From Fusobacterium gastrosuis (GTDB taxonomy: Bacteria > Fusobacteriota > Fusobacteriia > Fusobacteriales > Fusobacteriaceae), in contig NZ_LT607734.1 of NCBI RefSeq assembly GCF_900095285.1, positions 124,001-188,000 on the forward strand: a DNA stretch of 64,000 nucleotides. The letters are read 5' to 3'. A model generated the notes under the pieces. It had not been told where the DNA came from. It ran no database searches and saw only the letters and a program-made list of their open reading frames with translations. The translations under genes and the position numbers were made by a program. Each line of letters begins with the position of its first letter. Position 1 is the first letter of the stretch. Positions 45,152 through 53,813 of this stretch are shown piece after piece.

Positions 45152-45712
45152 ATGAAAAAGAGAATAAAAGAAATTATAGTTGTAGAAGGAAAAGATGATA
45201 TTTCTGCTGTAAAAGCTGCAGTTGATGCAGAGGTTTTTCAAGTCAATGGTCATGCAGTCAGAAAAAATCAAAGTATTGAAAAGCTGAAGACAGCTTATGA
45301 AAATAAAGGACTTATTATATTAACTGATGCTGATTATGCTGGTGAAGAAATTAGAAAATATTTGAATAAACATTTTCCTAATGCGAAGAATGCTTATGTG
45401 CCGAGAAAAAATAGTACTAAAAATGAAGATATAGGTGTAGAGAATGCAAAAGTTGAAGACATTATTCTAGCCTTAGAAAAAGCTAGATGTAACTTTGAAG
45501 TGAAGGAAAATAATATATTTACAAATGATATATTATTTGAATATGGACTCATTGCAAAAGAAAACTCCTTTGAACTTCGTGAGAAGTTAGGAAATGAATT
45601 GGGTATAGGATATTCAAATGGAAAGCAGTTGCTTTCTAAGTTAAATAAATATAATATAAGTTTTGAAGAATTTGAAATGGCATATAATAAAATAAAAAAT
45701 ATCACAGATTAA
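45152..45712 (+). CDS. rnmV: Ribonuclease M5
   Basis: Toprim nuclease that matures 5S rRNA. 186 residues with the Toprim motifs IVVEGKDD (Glu) and ILTDADYAGEEIR (DxD) and the C-terminal M5 domain (ENSFELREKLGNELGIGYSNGKQLLSKLNKYNISFEEF). Typical length for Firmicutes/Fusobacteria. It follows asnS by 17 bases, and its stop lies inside the terminator stem. Confidence 0.93.
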   Translation: MKKRIKEIIVVEGKDDISAVKAAVDAEVFQVNGHAVRKNQSIEKLKTAYENKGLIILTDADYAGEEIRKYLNKHFPNAKNAYVPRKNSTKNEDIGVENAKVEDIILALEKARCNFEVKENNIFTNDILFEYGLIAKENSFELREKLGNELGIGYSNGKQLLSKLNKYNISFEEFEMAYNKIKNITD

Positions 45713-45726
45713 TCTGTGATATTTTT
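45695..45726. terminator. Bidirectional terminator of rnmV and the metal ATPase gene
   Basis: Perfect 16-bp inverted repeat (45695-45710 with 45711-45726) with flanking A and T runs. It is shared by the two convergent genes. Confidence 0.9.
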
Positions 45727-45727
45727 A

Positions 45728-47572
45728 TTATTTTTCAATTTTTAATGCTCTGAAAGAATTTAAAACAGCAAGTATCGTAACTCCTACATCTGCAAATACA
45801 GCTTCCCACATACTAGCTATACCTAATGCAGAAAGGGCAAGAGCTATAACTTTTATAACAAAGGCAAAAGTCATATTTTGAATTGCAATTTTTATTGTTT
45901 TTCTTGCAATTTTAATAGAACTTACAATCTTTTGAAGTTCATCTGTCATTATAACAACATCTGCAGCCTCTATTGCAGAATCAGACCCAATAGCTCCCAT
46001 TGCAATGCCTACATCTGCTCTTGCAAGCACAGGAGCATCATTTATTCCATCTCCAACAAAGGCAATTTTTTTCTTTGGATTAATTTTAGTATTTAAAATC
46101 TGTTCAAATTTATAAACTTTATCGGCTGGTAGCAAATTAGTATAAACTTCATCTAAGCCAAGTTCATTAGCAACCTTTTTTCCAATTTTTTCATTATCAC
46201 CAGTAAGCATAACTGTTTTTGTAATACCTAAATTTTTTAAATTTTCTATATCTTTTTTTGCTGTTGCTTTTACTTCATCAGCAATAACAATATAGCCACT
46301 GAATTTATCATTTATAGAAACATATAAAGTAGTCCCGCTTTCATTTATGTTTAATTCTTTGGGAACATCTACAAGTTTTTCATTTCCAATTACAATTCTA
46401 CTGTTCTTAACAATTGCTTCTATACCCTTCCCCGGAATCTCTTTAATTTCTTGAATATCATTTTTATTAACTTCTTTTTTATAACATTTTAAAATAGATT
46501 TTGAAATAGGATGATTAGAAGAAGATTCAGCTAAAGCTACTAATTCTAAAAATTTATTTTTATCTAAAGAGCTATCATATAACTCTATTTTTTGTACATT
46601 GAATACACCTTTTGTTAAAGTTCCAGTTTTATCAAAAATAATAGTATCTATATCAGCTAAAGCTTCAAGATAATTTCCACCTTTCACCAAAATTCCAGAA
46701 CTTGAAGCAGCTCCTATTCCACCGAAAAAACTCATTGGAACTGATATAACAAAGGCACAAGGACAAGATACAACTAAAAAGGCTAAGGCTCTTAGTATCC
46801 ATTCTTTCCAATTTGAAGAATCAAAAGTTAAAGGAGGAAGAGTTGCAAGTAAAAAAGCCAAAATTACAACAATAGGTGTATAAATTTTTGAAAATTTAGT
46901 TATCAATCTTTCTGATTTTGATTTTCTTCCAGCAGCATTTTCAACTAAATCAAGAATTTTATTAACTGTTGAATCAAAGTATTCTTTAGTAACTTTAGCT
47001 TGAATAAGTCCACTAGTATTAACAGAACCACTTAAAATAGACATTCCTTCTTCAACTTCAAATGGTAGAGATTCTCCAGTTAAAGAAGACATATCTAAAG
47101 TAGAGCAACCTTTTGTTATAACTGCATCTAAAGGAACTCTTTCGCCTGGACGAATCTCAATAATCTCTCCTAATTTTACTTCATCAGGTTCAATAGTTTC
47201 TATTTTATCATTTCTTATGACATTGGCATACTTAGGTTTTATATCCATTAAATCAGCAATTGATTTCCTTGATTTAGATACTGCATAACTTTGAAATAGT
47301 TCCCCTACCTCATAAAATAACATAACAGCAACGGCTTCCGGATATTCACCTATAATAACAGCTCCTAAAGTTGCTATTGTCATTAAAAAATTTTCATCAA
47401 AAATTTCTTTTCTTTTTATGTTTCTAAAAGCTTTTAAAAGTACAGATTTTCCAACAGTTATATATGCGGCAATCAATAAAATAATTTCAATATAAGTATT
47501 ATATTTTTTGGCAAGCATTCCAAATGCAAAAAGAATAAAAGCAATCAGAATATTTTTTTCTCTTTTTCCCAT
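45728..47572 (-). CDS. Heavy-metal P1B-type ATPase (Zn/Cd/Pb exporter type)
   Basis: 614 residues and eight membrane helices expected. TM6 carries SCPCAFVISVP (CPC), phosphorylation is at DKTGTLTKG, then GNEKLV-type nucleotide site, TGDN and VGDGINDAPVLARADVGIAMG, followed by the C-terminal helix pair. CPC with the following AADVVIM and the ArsR partner suggests zinc/cadmium/lead rather than copper. It lacks the usual N-terminal metal-binding domain, which is instead the separate 73-residue protein just upstream. Operon order: regulator, metallochaperone, ATPase. Confidence 0.93.
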   Translation of the reverse strand: MGKREKNILIAFILFAFGMLAKKYNTYIEIILLIAAYITVGKSVLLKAFRNIKRKEIFDENFLMTIATLGAVIIGEYPEAVAVMLFYEVGELFQSYAVSKSRKSIADLMDIKPKYANVIRNDKIETIEPDEVKLGEIIEIRPGERVPLDAVITKGCSTLDMSSLTGESLPFEVEEGMSILSGSVNTSGLIQAKVTKEYFDSTVNKILDLVENAAGRKSKSERLITKFSKIYTPIVVILAFLLATLPPLTFDSSNWKEWILRALAFLVVSCPCAFVISVPMSFFGGIGAASSSGILVKGGNYLEALADIDTIIFDKTGTLTKGVFNVQKIELYDSSLDKNKFLELVALAESSSNHPISKSILKCYKKEVNKNDIQEIKEIPGKGIEAIVKNSRIVIGNEKLVDVPKELNINESGTTLYVSINDKFSGYIVIADEVKATAKKDIENLKNLGITKTVMLTGDNEKIGKKVANELGLDEVYTNLLPADKVYKFEQILNTKINPKKKIAFVGDGINDAPVLARADVGIAMGAIGSDSAIEAADVVIMTDELQKIVSSIKIARKTIKIAIQNMTFAFVIKVIALALSALGIASMWEAVFADVGVTILAVLNSFRALKIEK

Positions 47573-47589
47573 TAAAATTCTCCTAACTA

Positions 47590-47811
47590 TTATGCTTTTA
47601 CGACATTTACATCAGGTTCAAATTCATTTACAATCTTTTTAGCTTCGGTAAATACAGCATCAAATTTATCATCATCAGCTTCCAATGTCATTTTAGCTGT
47701 CATAAAATTTACAACAACTGATTTCAAACCATCTATTTTTTTTATTTTTTCTTCAATTTTTCCTGCACAGTGTGCACAATCTAATCCTTCTAATTTATAA
47801 ACTTTTTTCAT
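47590..47811 (-). CDS. Stand-alone HMA-domain metal-binding protein
   Basis: 73 residues with the ferredoxin-like HMA fold and the metal site LDCAHC (DCxxC, with Asp before the first Cys as in Zn/Cd-type domains rather than the Met of copper ones). GLKSVVVNFMTAKMTLEADD fits the second half. Seventeen bases before the ATPase gene; likely hands the metal to it or replaces its missing N-terminal domain. Confidence 0.9.
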   Translation of the reverse strand: MKKVYKLEGLDCAHCAGKIEEKIKKIDGLKSVVVNFMTAKMTLEADDDKFDAVFTEAKKIVNEFEPDVNVVKA

Positions 47812-47853
47812 AATTTTACCTCCATATATTTTTATATTTTTATTGTTAATATA

Positions 47854-48213
47854 TTATTTTTCTTCTTTTATGTGAATTAAACCTTGTTCAAAAATTTCTT
47901 TTACATGATTGTCTGCAAGAGAATAAAAAACTTCTTTCCCTGATTTACGAAATTTGACTAAATTAGCATCTCTTAGGGAACGAAGTTGATGTGAAATTGC
48001 TGATTTTGTCATATTTAAAACATTTGCAAGATCACAAACACACATTTCACTCTCATCCAACGCCCATAAAATTTTTATTCTTGTTCCATCTCCAATAACT
48101 TTAAAAAAATCTGATAAATCCCCTAAAATTTCTTCAGTGGGCATTTTGGATTTCACTTTTTCTATGATATCTTCATGAACTATATCACAGTCACATATAT
48201 TTGAATTTTTCAT
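47854..48213 (-). CDS. ArsR/SmtB-family metal-responsive repressor (CadC-like)
   Basis: 119 residues with a winged helix (FKVIGDGTRIKILWALDESEMCVCDLANVLNMTKSAISHQLRSLRDANLVKFRKSGKEVFYSL). Metal ligands: the N-terminal SNICDCDIVHED cysteines and CVCDL in the recognition region (alpha-3 site of CadC), plus C-terminal His residues (NHVKEI..GLIHIKE, alpha-5-like). First gene of the operon. A long palindrome upstream overlaps its promoter. Confidence 0.93.
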   Translation of the reverse strand: MKNSNICDCDIVHEDIIEKVKSKMPTEEILGDLSDFFKVIGDGTRIKILWALDESEMCVCDLANVLNMTKSAISHQLRSLRDANLVKFRKSGKEVFYSLADNHVKEIFEQGLIHIKEEK

Positions 48214-48227
48214 AAATCCTCCTTTAA

Positions 48228-48270
48228 AAAAGTTGGCTGCATCAACTAACTTTTACTGTACAGTGTCATC
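48228..48270 (-). repeat. Degenerate copy of the dispersed hairpin repeat in the arsR leader
   Basis: The core TCAACTAACTTTTACTG is shared with the other copies. On the minus strand AGTTG and CAACT form a short stem followed by six T immediately before the arsR ribosome site, so it might act as a weak leader terminator. Confidence 0.5.
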
Positions 48271-48321
48271 TATCTACTTCATTAAAATATATTAAATTTA
48301 TAATTTTTTACGCAAAAATAA

Positions 48322-48377
48322 ATGAGTAGTTATTCAACTGTTAACTTATTATAGTTGAATAGTTACTCATATGTCAA
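48322..48377 (-). promoter_or_regulatory. Promoter and ArsR-type operator of the metal-efflux operon
   Basis: Minus-strand promoter TTGACA (48377-48372), 18 bp, TATAAT (48353-48348). Two 18-base arms, 48322-48339 and 48353-48370, are inverted repeats with 16 of 18 positions matching, around a 13-base centre; the arms contain TATTCAAC/GTTGAATA, similar to SmtB/CadC sites. One arm covers the promoter spacer, the other the start region. Confidence 0.88.
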
Positions 48378-48457
48378 GAAATATTTTTTGTTTATTTACT
48401 TTTTTATTAATGATGTGCTATTTAGCTATCAAATATCATCGAATAATATTCAATAAA

Positions 48458-48515
48458 AAAAGCCGACTGTGTCAACTAACTTTTGCTGCCACAGTGGCTC
48501 GAAATCCTTAGAATT
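48458..48515 (-). repeat. Dispersed hairpin repeat at the 3' end of tsaB, terminator-like
   Basis: AGCCGACTGTG ... CACAGTGGCT with the shared core TCAACTAACTTTTGCTG between the arms. On the minus strand it is followed by seven T and lies just after the tsaB stop. Its stem differs from the 63605 copy by paired changes. Confidence 0.78.
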
Positions 48516-48545
48516 TAACCTAATAACTATAATAAAAAAGTTTTA

Positions 48546-49199
48546 TTATAGTTCTTGCTTCTCAGCACGAGATTTTGAAATATATTCAGGTTCTAGAGTA
48601 TATAGATTAGCTTCTTCTTTATTGATAGCAAGCTCACACATTATAGATGCTCTAGGAAATGAATGATAGTGAGGAAGTATATATACTTTTTCTTTCAAGT
48701 TATCTTTTAATAAGTTTTTGTAAGCAACAGCTCCATCTCCTATAAAAAGATAATTTTTATTTTTATCTAATTTATTCAAAAGTTCAATTAAATAATCATC
48801 CTTAGATTCATTGTTATACATATAGTAAACTCTCTCTTTTCTAGCGTCAATAAGAGGAACAACTTCGCCATTAAAGTTAAAACCATTTGATATGGCTTTT
48901 AAAAGCTCTAATTCATTTATTGCTATAAGAGGTTTATTAAGAGCTATAGCTAAGCCTTTAGCAATTCCCAAAGCTATTCTAACTCCTGTAAATGAACCTG
49001 GCCCAATGGCAACAGCAATTTTGTCTATATTAGAAATATTGTATTCAGAAATTTTAAAAAGGTTATCTATTATAGGCATAACTATATTTGAATGATTTTT
49101 TTTAACTGAAAGGCTAGTTTCAGCAACAATCCCAATTTCACTATCAAAAATACAACAAGAACATATTTTTGTTGATGTATCAATTCCTAAAATTAACAT
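48546..49199 (-). CDS. tsaB: tRNA threonylcarbamoyladenosine biosynthesis protein TsaB
   Basis: 217 residues with the ASKHA-type N terminus ILGIDTSTKICSCCI and AIGPGSFTGVRIALGIAKGLA, the TsaB signature. It forms the TsaB-TsaD-TsaE complex that makes t6A37 in ANN-decoding tRNAs. Its ATG overlaps the end of tsaE by 20 bases. It ends just before the terminator-like repeat at 48515-48458. Confidence 0.95.
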   Translation of the reverse strand: MLILGIDTSTKICSCCIFDSEIGIVAETSLSVKKNHSNIVMPIIDNLFKISEYNISNIDKIAVAIGPGSFTGVRIALGIAKGLAIALNKPLIAINELELLKAISNGFNFNGEVVPLIDARKERVYYMYNNESKDDYLIELLNKLDKNKNYLFIGDGAVAYKNLLKDNLKEKVYILPHYHSFPRASIMCELAINKEEANLYTLEPEYISKSRAEKQEL

Positions 49200-49653
49200 A
49201 ATCTAAAAGTTCAGCCTCCTTAGTTTTATTTCCAATATATTCAATCTCAACATTTCTTTCATCTTCCAATCCAGAATTTGAATATTCAAAAACTATCTTT
49301 ATATATTCTTTTGGTAATTCTTCTTCTATAATATTTGCCCATTCAATTATAGAAACTCCACCATTATTTATATAATCTTCATAACCAATTTCATAAATTT
49401 CTTCAGCTTGACAAAGTCTATATACATCAAAATGATAAAGAGGCAATCGCCCACTCAGATATTCAAGTACATAGTTAAATGTAGGACTTTTTAAGTTTTC
49501 TTTTACTCCAAATGCTTTTGAAAAAGTTTTAGTAAATGTTGTTTTCCCAGTACCTAAATCTCCTATTAGAGCTATAACGGTATTTTCACTGACAAAGTTT
49601 GCAAGTTTTTTAGCAAGTTCATCTATTTCATAAAATTTTAAAATTTTCTTCAT
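49180..49653 (-). CDS. tsaE: tRNA threonylcarbamoyladenosine biosynthesis ATPase TsaE
   Basis: 157 residues with Walker A GDLGTGKTTF and the family's SPTFNYVLEY and HFDVYRL motifs. It resets the TsaBD complex by ATP hydrolysis. One base separates it from the adenylyltransferase gene upstream and it overlaps tsaB downstream, so translation is tightly coupled. Confidence 0.95.
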   Translation of the reverse strand: MKKILKFYEIDELAKKLANFVSENTVIALIGDLGTGKTTFTKTFSKAFGVKENLKSPTFNYVLEYLSGRLPLYHFDVYRLCQAEEIYEIGYEDYINNGGVSIIEWANIIEEELPKEYIKIVFEYSNSGLEDERNVEIEYIGNKTKEAELLDYVNFRN

Positions 49654-50118
49654 TTAATCACCCATAATTTTGTTTACTATATTTGTTGTTGATTTACCTT
49701 CAACAAAATTTAAAATTACAACTTTTCCACCATAGGCTTCTACAATTTTTGTTTCAGGAAGATCATCTTTTTTGTAATCTCCACCTTTCACATGTATAGA
49801 AGGTCTTAAATAAGCTATTAGATCTTCTGGTGTATCTTCATCAAAAATTACAGTATAATCGACTGATTTTAGAGCTGAAAGCATACAAGCTCTATCGTTT
49901 TCATTATTGATAGGTCTTGTTGGACCTTTTAATCTTCTTGTAGATTCATCAGAATTTACACCAACTATCAAAATATCCCCTTGTCTTTTTGCATTTTCTA
50001 AATAAGAAACATGTCCAACATGTAAAATATCAAAGCAACCATTTGTGAATACCACTTTTTTACCTTGTTCTTTAGCTAAATTAACAATATACCTTGCTAA
50101 ATCTTTACCTATATTCAT
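49654..50118 (-). CDS. rfaE2: D-glycero-beta-D-manno-heptose 1-phosphate adenylyltransferase
   Basis: 154-residue nucleotidyltransferase: VVFTNGCFDILHVGHVSYLENAK (HxGH) and IVGVNSDESTRRLKGPTRPINNENDRA are the HldE C-terminal/RfaE2 signatures, followed by VKGGDYKKDDLPETKIVEAYGG. Supplies ADP-heptose for the lipopolysaccharide core. The kinase half is not attached here and must be encoded elsewhere. Shares an operon with tsaE-tsaB, a link of convenience rather than function. Confidence 0.94.
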   Translation of the reverse strand: MNIGKDLARYIVNLAKEQGKKVVFTNGCFDILHVGHVSYLENAKRQGDILIVGVNSDESTRRLKGPTRPINNENDRACMLSALKSVDYTVIFDEDTPEDLIAYLRPSIHVKGGDYKKDDLPETKIVEAYGGKVVILNFVEGKSTTNIVNKIMGD

Positions 50119-50145
50119 AATTTTCTACCTTACCTTTTTCTTTTT

Positions 50146-51678
50146 TTATTGTTTATTAATTATCCATTTTCCAGCTTTAGTGGAACCTACTCTTTTTATA
50201 AGTCCATGAGTTTTTAAATTTTTTATATGATAACGTACCCCATCAGCTGTTATATTACCAATTTCTTTTGAAATTTGTGAAGCTGTTATATTTGGGTTTT
50301 TCTCCATAAGAATAATAATTTGCTCAAGAATACTATATTTTTCTTTAGTAGTTTCTTTAGTAGTTTCTTTAGTAGTATTCGTGTGGACATTTTTTAAAAA
50401 CTCTGTATTTATATACATTATCGCATTTGTATAATTGTCTTCTTCATTATCAGGATAAAATCTAAGTTCAGGAGAATTATTTTTTAAAAGTGCATCTTTG
50501 GCTCTTCTTATACCTGAACCATAAGATTCAATTAAATTAAGCGAAAAAAACATGTCCTTTATTTCTTTATTTAAGTATTGCCTTCTATCAAAATTTCTAC
50601 TTTTATTTAAGGATTCTATAGTTACAGGTGGAAGAGGTCTATTATGATTTATAAAAGAAATTTTATCTTTATAAATATAAATGCCAACATATTCAGGAGT
50701 ATCATATTCTTTATGTAAAATTGCATTTGTAGCAAGTTCCTCAAATGCAGTAAAAGGATAGTTATATACGATTTTATGTTCCATTTTATTGTTTTCTCTC
50801 ATAGTATATGAAAGCATAACATTATCTTCAAAATATTTAATTACTTGCTTAACCTGTAGCCAAATAGGACCCTCAAATTTCTTTGACTCCATTTTATCTG
50901 TACCATCAATTTCTCTTATTATTTCAACATGAGCATTTGGAATAAATTTATTAGGAGTCTCAGAGAACATAAGTACGGCAAAGTTTTTAGCTCTGTAACC
51001 ACCATATTCACTTTCTGTTATAAGTCCCATACTTTTTGCCATGTCAAGTTTAGACATTTCTCTAATATCTTTTTTTGCTCCTGTGAGTAATAAATATTCT
51101 TTCATATACTCATAACTTAAGTCATCAATAGTAGCCGTGGTATTAAGATTAGAACTAAATGAGAAATTTGAAAATTTTTTCAAAAGTTCAAACTCTTCAA
51201 TAGGATTTGGAAGTTTGGAATCTCTACCAACACGAATGTATCTTCCAGATTTTAATTTCAAAGTCTTTTCTGCTTTTTCACTTGTTTGAAAAGGACCATT
51301 AAAGTTACCTTCGATAGCAAGGACAAGGTAATATTCATCATCAATTTTATCTGAAATAATATGATAATTAATATTAGGATGAATATTTGAAAGAAGAGAT
51401 TTCAACTCATTTTCAATTCCTTCAATTTTAGATTCCCTTATTCCTATGATAGGTCTTTTAGGAATAGCTTTTTCTCCTGTATCTTTATCGTTAACTTCTT
51501 CTACCCCTATAAATAATAAACAAATTTCATCATTCATATAATTATTGGCAAAGGCACAAGCAGTTTTTAGAATTTGATCTTTAAAATTTATAGACTTCTT
51601 ATATTCTATATAAGTGTTCTCTATGTTTCTATTTTCAAGAATATTATGAATCATTCTTTTTATATCTAAAAGCTGCAT
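50146..51678 (-). CDS. Schlafen/AlbA_2-domain ATP-binding transcriptional regulator
   Basis: 510 residues. An N-terminal AlbA_2 domain (IEYKKSINFKDQILKTACAFANNYMNDEICLLFIGVEE) is followed by the HATPase-like part with PFTAFEELATNAILHKEYDTPEYVGIYIY and GSGIRRAKDAL, and a C-terminal winged helix (NPNITASQISKEIGNITADGVRYHIKNLKTHGLIKRVG). Common and widespread in bacteria but poorly understood; some family members are RNA- or DNA-linked. Between the second and third parts is a three-fold TTKE repeat encoded by a 12-bp unit. The ATG follows AGGAGG by five bases. Not clearly part of the downstream rfaE2-tsaE-tsaB operon (27-base gap). Confidence 0.85.
   Translation of the reverse strand: MQLLDIKRMIHNILENRNIENTYIEYKKSINFKDQILKTACAFANNYMNDEICLLFIGVEEVNDKDTGEKAIPKRPIIGIRESKIEGIENELKSLLSNIHPNINYHIISDKIDDEYYLVLAIEGNFNGPFQTSEKAEKTLKLKSGRYIRVGRDSKLPNPIEEFELLKKFSNFSFSSNLNTTATIDDLSYEYMKEYLLLTGAKKDIREMSKLDMAKSMGLITESEYGGYRAKNFAVLMFSETPNKFIPNAHVEIIREIDGTDKMESKKFEGPIWLQVKQVIKYFEDNVMLSYTMRENNKMEHKIVYNYPFTAFEELATNAILHKEYDTPEYVGIYIYKDKISFINHNRPLPPVTIESLNKSRNFDRRQYLNKEIKDMFFSLNLIESYGSGIRRAKDALLKNNSPELRFYPDNEEDNYTNAIMYINTEFLKNVHTNTTKETTKETTKEKYSILEQIIILMEKNPNITASQISKEIGNITADGVRYHIKNLKTHGLIKRVGSTKAGKWIINKQ
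50341..50383. repeat. Three-fold 12-bp tandem repeat inside the Schlafen-like gene
   Basis: TTTCTTTAGTAG is repeated in frame about three times, encoding TKETTKETTKE. A length change by one unit would keep the frame. Confidence 0.75.
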
Positions 51679-51706
51679 AGGTCCTCCTTATTAAAGTAAA
51701 ATTCAT

Positions 51707-52303
51707 TTATATCTTCTTTTTTAAATTATTTACAAAATCAAAGATTATTTCAGCTGTCATACCCCAAATAGCTTCATTTTCATACATATAAATATATACT
51801 TTTCTATTTGGGAAATGCCAATCTTCTTTATATCTGTCAGTGAAATTATATTTGTTCACATCAAATAAAGGCTTATTATATACCCTTATTTCCTCAATAA
51901 CTGGTTCTGTTGACATAAAGAAATCAATAGGCACAATAAGTAATTTTTCAACTTCATCTCTATTGTATAATATATCTGAAATTTTTTCTACTTTCAAATG
52001 ACAGACAAATGTTTCTAACAAAACCCCCATAACGAAAAAAAAGCTTCCATAAAATTTAGGGTCAATTATCTTATCAGCAGTAATACCCAACTCTTCCACT
52101 GTTTCTCTTATAGCTGTATCCAAAAAAGTTTTATCATTTTTATCTCTTTTTCCACCTGGAAAAGAAATTTCACCCGCTTGTCTTATTCCTTCAGCTCTTT
52201 TCTCTAAAACAATATATTCTTTTCCATCTTCCTCACATTTTAAAATGCAAATCATGACAGCAGATTCTAAAACTTTATTTTTAAATATTTTTCTATTTTC
52301 CAT
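51707..52303 (-). CDS. Nudix hydrolase, CoA-diphosphatase type (NudL-like)
   Basis: 198 residues with the Nudix box GGKRDKNDKTFLDTAIRETVEELGI (G-x5-E-x7-REUxEExGU). The preceding RQAGEISFPGG is the extra signature of CoA pyrophosphatases. The C-terminal helix (WGMTAEIIFDFVNNL) is also typical. It splits CoA or acyl-CoA into 3',5'-ADP and 4'-phosphopantetheine derivatives. ATG with GGTGAATTA upstream. Confidence 0.9.
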   Translation of the reverse strand: MENRKIFKNKVLESAVMICILKCEEDGKEYIVLEKRAEGIRQAGEISFPGGKRDKNDKTFLDTAIRETVEELGITADKIIDPKFYGSFFFVMGVLLETFVCHLKVEKISDILYNRDEVEKLLIVPIDFFMSTEPVIEEIRVYNKPLFDVNKYNFTDRYKEDWHFPNRKVYIYMYENEAIWGMTAEIIFDFVNNLKKKI

Positions 52304-52732
52304 TAATTCACCTATAATTAAAATTATTTAGTCCTTGCTGGAGCATACCAGCTTCGCCCAAGACCCAAAACAAAAATAATCTTTTTTGCGACATTATATG
52401 TCGGTCTATAGATTAACTTTTTTTAATTTTTTATACTTCTCAATTTTCTCTGCGATTTTTTGCTAAAAAAATCTAACTACTTAAAAATTTTCCTATTTTC
52501 TTTCCTGCCCCTTTAAAATTCTCCTTAAAAAATTTATTATAAACTTAGGGAAAACTCTTGTGTCTGAGCGTAGCGAGTTTAAGAGTTTCCCTTTGCGAAT
52601 TAGAATTTTTTTGGGATTAGAGAATTTTTGGGGCAACAGATTTTTTGCTACTTTTTCATCGTTTGGAAAAAGTAAGGTAGGATCTTATTAAAAGAAAAGC
52701 TGTTGTAAATCTCCAACAGCTCTCAGATTTTA
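52304..52732. other. Intergenic region with several hairpins, no gene found
   Basis: Contains a palindrome CGACAT-tat-ATGTCG (near 52388-52404), GAGCGTAGCGAG inside an AACTCTT/AAGAGTT stem (near 52553-52590) and CTACTTTTTC/GAAAAAGTA (near 52648-52676). A copy-like segment GCTTCGCCCAAGACCC (52352-52367) resembles the tail of the 30.9-kb repeats. Stops in all frames. Possibly decayed intergenic repeats. Confidence 0.55.
52694..52722 (-). terminator. Terminator of upp
   Basis: GCTGTTG (52699-52705) with CAACAGC (52714-52720). On the minus strand it is followed by TTTTCTTTT. Confidence 0.75.
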
Positions 52733-53356
52733 TTATTTTGTACCAAATATTCTATCTCCACAATCTCCAAGACCTGGGTAGATATATCCATTTTCATTTA
52801 AGCCTTGATCAATTTTTGCAGTATATATAGGAACATGAGGATGTTTATTTAGAAGTTTTGCTATTCCTTCAGGAGCCGCAACTAGACACATAAATATTAT
52901 ATCTTCAACACCTTGTTCTTTTAAATAATCAATAGCATATATAGCAGATCCACCAGTTGCAAGCATCGGATCAACAAGAATTACTTTTCTTGATTGAATA
53001 TCAGTAGGAAGTTTACAATAATAGTAAACAGGCTCTAAAGTTTCCTCATTTCTATATACTCCTATATGCCCTACTTTAGCAGTAGGAACAAGATCTAATA
53101 TCCCATCTACCATTCCAAGTCCAGCTCTAAGTATAGGTACAATAGCTAATTTATCTTGTAGAGTGTATGCTTGAGTTTTCATAAGAGGTGTTGTTACTTC
53201 AATAGTATCAAGCTTTAAATTTTTTGTAGCCTCATAAGTCATAAGTTTAGCAATTTCATTAAGATTTTCTCTAAATGATTTAGTATCAGTATCAACAGAT
53301 CTTAGCATAGTCATTTTATGCTCAATAAGTGGATGGTTAATTTCTATAACAGCCAT
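52733..53356 (-). CDS. upp: Uracil phosphoribosyltransferase
   Basis: 207 residues with the uracil/PRPP motifs [27 protein letters not shown], the PRPP loop [19 protein letters not shown], and the C-terminal uracil site [26 protein letters not shown], all complete. Salvages uracil to UMP. AGGAGGAATATT before the ATG. Single-gene unit. Confidence 0.97.
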   Translation of the reverse strand: MAVIEINHPLIEHKMTMLRSVDTDTKSFRENLNEIAKLMTYEATKNLKLDTIEVTTPLMKTQAYTLQDKLAIVPILRAGLGMVDGILDLVPTAKVGHIGVYRNEETLEPVYYYCKLPTDIQSRKVILVDPMLATGGSAIYAIDYLKEQGVEDIIFMCLVAAPEGIAKLLNKHPHVPIYTAKIDQGLNENGYIYPGLGDCGDRIFGTK

Positions 53357-53426
53357 AATATTCCTCCTTAAAAAATTAATAATATAATAATATCTAAATA
53401 AAAATTAACTTTGTTAAAACCAGAAA

Positions 53427-53456
53427 AAAAGCAGGACTGTTCAATCCTGCTTTTTA
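53427..53456. terminator. Terminator of rpmE
   Basis: AAAAAGCAGGA (53427-53437) with TCCTGCTTTTT (53446-53456), eight-base loop. Minus-strand T run. Confidence 0.88.
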
Positions 53457-53464
53457 CTTTTTTA

Positions 53465-53710
53465 CTATTTTTTACCCAAATTGAACTTTTTATTGAACTT
53501 ATCAACTCTACCAGCTGTATCAACGAATCTTTGTTCACCTGTATAAAATGGGTGAGATGCAGAACTTACTGCTACTTTGATTACTGGATATTCTTGCCCT
53601 TCATAAGTTGTAGTTTCTTTAGGTAATTTTGTTGATCTAGTCAAGAATTTATTTCCTGCCATATCTTCAAATACAACTACATTGAATTCAGGATGTATTC
53701 CTTTTTTCAT
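53465..53710 (-). CDS. rpmE2: Ribosomal protein L31, type B (zinc-free)
   Basis: 81 residues, [29 protein letters not shown] then [28 protein letters not shown]. It has the L31 core but none of the four Cys of the zinc form, so it is the type B paralogue that is often zinc-starvation-regulated. No Zur-like box is obvious at its promoter. AAGGTGAAAAA before the ATG. Confidence 0.95.
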   Translation of the reverse strand: MKKGIHPEFNVVVFEDMAGNKFLTRSTKLPKETTTYEGQEYPVIKVAVSSASHPFYTGEQRFVDTAGRVDKFNKKFNLGKK

Positions 53711-53747
53711 TTTTTCACCTTCCTAAAATTTTCTGATATCACGGATA

Positions 53748-53776
53748 ATTTTAGCATATTTATTAAAATATTGCAA
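53748..53776 (-). promoter_or_regulatory. Promoter of rpmE2
   Basis: Minus strand TTGCAA (53776-53771), 17 bp, TAAAAT (53753-53748) with an extended -10 TGC. Confidence 0.7.
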
Positions 53777-53813
53777 GATAAAAATTATCAACTTTAGTCA
53801 ACTTTTAATTTAT

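Noticed and set aside
50146-51678. Schlafen/AlbA_2 gene as part of a phage-defence island
   Set aside because: Neighbours are all housekeeping genes (rfaE2, tsaE, Nudix); no nuclease, integrase or other defence gene is present.
52304-52732. A possible tRNA or small stable RNA gene in this gap
   Set aside because: The hairpins do not form a cloverleaf, no CCA-end or T-loop motif, and no promoter clearly directed at it.
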